This document shows positions 61,897-64,000 of a stretch of 64,000 nucleotides of DNA, in pieces (the stretch's first letter is position 1; every line of letters starts with the position of its first letter). Below the pieces are notes generated by a model that saw only the letters and a program-made list of their open reading frames with translations, searched no databases and was not told the DNA's origin. A program made the position numbers and the translations under genes. The stretch is taken from NCBI RefSeq assembly GCF_017592395.1, contig NZ_JAGFOU010000011.1, positions 33,030 through 97,029 on the forward strand, written 5' to 3'. This DNA comes from Actinomyces bowdenii. GTDB lineage: Bacteria > Actinomycetota > Actinomycetes > Actinomycetales > Actinomycetaceae.

Positions 61897-62490
61897 CTAC
61901 GTGCGGGGTGCTGGAGGCGGGTCTGAGCGCAGGCGCCCGTAGGTCAGGACGTCGATGCGCTGGCCGCCGATGAGGAACTTGCCGCGCTCCAGGCCCTCCT
62001 GGATGAAGCCGGCGGCGCGCGCCACGGCTGCGGAGGCCGGGTTGTTGGCCCGGTGGCCGAGCTCCAGGCGCTCCAGGCCGCCTCCTGCCGGGTCGAGCGC
62101 CCAGGCGGCGACGGCGGCCGCGGCGCGGCCGGTCAGGCCCTGGCCCCGGTGCTCGGCGTGCATCCAGTACCAGAACCAGCCGGTGAGGTTGGCCTGGTCG
62201 ATGCTCAGGCCGATGAGGCCGATGAGCCGGTCGTCATCATCGGTGACGGCCCAGGCCTGCTGCGCCTGCGGATCCTCCAGGAGGCGTGTGACATAAGTGC
62301 GGGCCTCCTCGATCGTGCGCACCGTCCCCTGGCGGGACATCTCGGCATCAGACCTGAAGGCTTCAAGGACCGCCGGGCCGTCCGATACCCGCAGGCGCCT
62401 CAATGGCGTGGCCCCCGGCGCCTCGAGGAACTCGTCGTCGGGCCTGCTGCTCAACGCGCCTCCCTCCATCATGATCCATTCGTTCATCAT
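61897..62490 (-). CDS. GNAT-family N-acetyltransferase (RimJ/RimL-like)
   Basis: A 197-residue GNAT. TYVTRLLEDPQAQQAWAVTD and IGLIGLSID lead to the acetyl-CoA loop MHAEHRGQGLTGRAAAA (about 115-131), then NPASAAVARAAGFIQEGLERG, which is the RimJ/RimL pattern for acetylating protein N-termini or small molecules. ATG at 62490 overlaps the stop of the decayed doc gene upstream; a second ATG follows at once. Whether doc and this gene were once an operon is unclear. Confidence 0.85.
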   Translation of the reverse strand: MMNEWIMMEGGALSSRPDDEFLEAPGATPLRRLRVSDGPAVLEAFRSDAEMSRQGTVRTIEEARTYVTRLLEDPQAQQAWAVTDDDDRLIGLIGLSIDQANLTGWFWYWMHAEHRGQGLTGRAAAAVAAWALDPAGGGLERLELGHRANNPASAAVARAAGFIQEGLERGKFLIGGQRIDVLTYGRLRSDPPPAPRT

Positions 62491-62751
62491 CGGTCCGCCC
62501 GCGGGCCCTCCTGCCACTGCCGCAGTAACGCGGCGGTGCGCTCCACGTCCCACTCCCCCGTGGCCACGGCGATGACGAGCTCGTAGGCCTCATCGTCGGG
62601 AGCATCGATCCGTCGGCCGTTGATGTCGAGGAATACGAGGGTCGCCAACCACCCGAGGCGCTTGTTCCCGTCAACCAGGGAATGATTGCGAACCAGTGAT
62701 TCGAGCAGAGCGGCCGCCTTGTCCTCAAGCCCGGGATAGGAACTCCGTCAT
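62487..62751 (-). pseudogene. doc: Death-on-curing (Doc) toxin with internal deletion
   Basis: The minus strand begins ATGACGGAGTTCCTA (MTEFL), a normal Doc N-terminus overlapping the antitoxin stop as ATGA. Immediately after, and in another frame, the sequence reads SYPGLEDKAAALLESLVRNH, then SLVDGNKRLGWLATLVFLDING, with the Fic/Doc motif H-x-x-x-D-G-N-K-R, and goes on to a normal C-terminus. About 40-50 codons between are missing and the frame is shifted, so the ATG frame stops after eight codons. The catalytic half survives only as a remnant. Confidence 0.8.
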
Positions 62752-62951
62752 CTCCCCAGCCGGTCGAGGAGGTCGGCATACCGGACACGAACACGGGCGG
62801 AGGACTCGCTGACCGTACTCTCGTGGCCACGACGCTCTGCCGCCTCGCGGATGGCGCGAACTGTCGCCTCCTGACGACTGATGCCCTGCGTGTCGGCGAG
62901 GAGCGTCAGGATCCGCTCATCATCCTCGGTCAGTCGAAGTGTCATCGCCAT
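62748..62951 (-). CDS. Ribbon-helix-helix antitoxin of the doc locus
   Basis: A 67-residue protein: MTLRLTEDDERILTLLADTQ then SRQEATVRAIREAAERRG is the beta-strand plus two helices of the RHH fold, and the charged C-terminus (VSESSARVRVRYADLLDRLGR) would wrap the toxin. It overlaps the doc start, as in phd-doc-like pairs. Just upstream, about 62977-62995, an imperfect palindrome (TGAT-x-CC ... GG-x-ATCA) may be its operator. The toxin is broken, so it is now an orphan antitoxin. Confidence 0.8.
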   Translation of the reverse strand: MAMTLRLTEDDERILTLLADTQGISRQEATVRAIREAAERRGHESTVSESSARVRVRYADLLDRLGR

Positions 62952-62970
62952 GCCCCGAACAATACTTCAT

Positions 62971-63147
62971 ATGATGCCAAGGTGGTATCACGGGCGCGTC
63001 GTCGTGGTCATCGAGCACCACCAGGCGGTCATATCTTACGTGGATGGGATCATCGACCTGGGCCCGGGCTCCGGCACTCCCGCCGATCTTGTGGCCGAGG
63101 GCTCCACTCTCACCGGCCGGCGCTTGGCGGCCTACCTGACCGGCTGA
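62971..63147 (+). pseudogene. UvrA-like C-terminal remnant
   Basis: The 58-codon frame contains VVVVIEHHQAVISYVDGIIDLGPGSG, then TPADLVAEGSTLTGRRLAAYL. This is the H-loop and C-terminal tail of UvrA-like ABC proteins (VIEHxxxVxxxxDxIIDLGP). Between GPGSG and TPADL the usual G-G-x-V/I-x-x-x-G residues are missing, and everything before the H-loop is absent. It is a fragment of a once larger gene, probably a secondary UvrA-like ATPase rather than the housekeeping copy. Confidence 0.7.
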
Positions 63148-63570
63148 TCCTTGGCAGGTGGGCGTGCGGGCCGTAGCGGCATCCGGCAAAGTAATTATTT
63201 TTCTTCCTCACGATGAGAGCCGCACTAGTCTCTACTACAACATTTGTGTCGAAGACAATCCTGAGGACAGGTCATTATCGCGCGTATCCTCGATACTCCA
63301 CTCCGGTATGGGGAACTCGGTTTCACTGAGCCCGCCACAAGGGCAACTGGCATGGAGAAACCATGCAAATGTTCTTGTCTGGCAGACTAATGAAGTTATC
63401 TAGAGTTCTATGAGTCTCGGTTTCGAGTGAGAATGTTATTCATGTGGGTTGCAGAATGTTCTGTAGAGCTCGAGTTCGATGGTTATGGTGATGTCGAAGA
63501 GCTTTTCAGGCGGTGGCGGTAATCGGAGACGGACTGCTTGGTGTTTTGTGAGCGGGTCAATTTCCTGGCT
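63148..63570. other. AT-richer region without recognisable genes
   Basis: Composition falls clearly below the genome norm here. An open frame of 81 codons at 63158-63403 has no recognisable domain, no ribosome binding site and a mixed composition, so I do not call it a gene. The stretch probably represents decayed mobile DNA between the UvrA-like remnant and the transposase remnants. Confidence 0.5.
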
Positions 63571-63777
63571 TCAGGCTATTTGCGTGGTGTTGTCAAGCGC
63601 TTTTTCAGCTTCGGTTGGCGTGTGACACCCAGGAATTAAGCGAAGGTGTTTGCGATTGCGTTCCTACTCAATCCAAGAGGAACTATCTCGGATAGACTTG
63701 GCTTGGTTGGGATAGAACATTTGATAGATCCTCTCGTTCTTGAGCGCGGCAATGAAGGACTCCACCCAGGCATTGAA
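63571..63777 (-). pseudogene. IS3-family transposase remnant (3' end of orfB)
   Basis: On the minus strand the frame reads FNAWVESFIAALKNERIYQM, then FYPNQAKSIRDSSSWIE, a TAG stop at 63664-63666, then ERNRKHLRLIPGCHTPTEAE. This is the last part of an IS3-type DDE transposase, including the Glu region (A-x-x-E-S-F) and the usual R-K-H-L ... T-P-x-E-A-E ending. The premature stop and missing 5' part show it is dead. No terminal inverted repeats were found by eye. Confidence 0.75.
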
Positions 63778-63919
63778 GGTTATTCAGGGGCGCGTTCTGG
63801 GAATGTTGGGTTCGGTGTGCCGGGTGGGTGACGGCTCGTTGATCTGAGAGAATCGGATTGCTAAAGACAATCTGGCTCTTCGTGTTTGAGGGTGTGGTAG
63901 GTGGGGCTTATCGGCGCTT

Positions 63920-64000
63920 TTAGGTGGTTGCGAGGTGGTCCTTGAGTCGTCCGGCGTGGATGAGGCTGCGGGTGGTGTAGTTGGTGAGGTTGCGGAATCC
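63920..64000 (-). mobile_element. ISL3-like transposase, C-terminal end at window edge (partial)
   Basis: The minus strand reads GFRNLTNYTTRSLIHAGRLK, then DHLATT and TAA at 63920-63922. The G-F-R-N-x-x-N-Y pattern is the C-terminal end of ISL3-family transposases. The gene runs past the window edge, so its state cannot be judged. Confidence 0.6.

Noticed and set aside
63158..63403. 81-codon frame in the AT-rich right end
   Set aside because: No domain, no ribosome binding site, no coding periodicity evident, and it lies among gene fragments.

Overview
The window reads as chromosomal DNA of a high-GC Gram-positive actinobacterium, most likely an Actinomyces or close relative. The reasons are very strong G/C bias at third codon positions, a whiA-gap-pgk-tpiA-secG run, a xerD-parA-scpA-scpB-rluB run, a cytidylate kinase-Der fusion, an OpcA-type pentose-phosphate cluster, a GarA-like FHA gene beside two MerR genes, and a surface protein ending in an LAxTG-type sorting signal. 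The genus is inference; the phylum is well supported.

Layout. 1-4953: whiA, then the lower-glycolysis genes gap, pgk, tpiA and the translocon subunit secG. 4973-13107: xerD, parA-scpA-scpB-rluB-tyrA with overlapping starts and stops, then a cmk-der fusion ending at a 26-bp inverted repeat. 13377-21884: small accessory genes (two VOC proteins, an AraC regulator, a pentapeptide-repeat membrane protein between copies of a duplicated flank, pgi, a GNAT, a rhodanese, tRNA-Pro, a membrane protein, a cupin). 21909-35645: an island with a methyltransferase, two HEPN/nucleotidyltransferase toxin-antitoxin pairs on either side of a giant Lhr-type helicase gene, and a three-gene SMC-like operon matching JetA-JetB-JetC of Wadjet/MksFEB systems, with no JetD nuclease gene in the window. 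35959-47522: a cell-wall-anchored CAP protein, a HAD phosphatase, an S4 protein, a secreted HNH nuclease, pgl-opcA-zwf on the minus strand and gnd divergent from them, and aminopeptidase N. 47747-53334: a garA-like FHA gene, two MerR regulators, a short Hsp70-like ATPase, and a PiT phosphate transporter with a five-unit PHO-box-like repeat upstream. 53399-58343: a sucrose module (GH32 hydrolase, PTS EIIBCA, LacI regulator). 58434-64000: an SGNH hydrolase, a collapsed beta-glucoside operon (RAT site, 5' bglG fused to a few codons of the 3' end of a GH1 gene), an ABC exporter, a GNAT, and decayed genes (doc, a uvrA-like tail, two transposase tails).

How the genes work together. Carbon flow dominates the ordinary parts: pgi, zwf, pgl, gnd, gap, pgk and tpiA cover much of glycolysis and the oxidative pentose-phosphate branch, and the sucrose PTS feeds it. 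The 21.9-35.6 kb segment is the accessory region of greatest interest. A recurring regulatory style is visible: at least nine genes have a TAnnnT -10 hexamer 6-8 nt before the start codon and no Shine-Dalgarno sequence, as expected for leaderless mRNAs. Function calls rest on motif recognition by eye; no database search was run.
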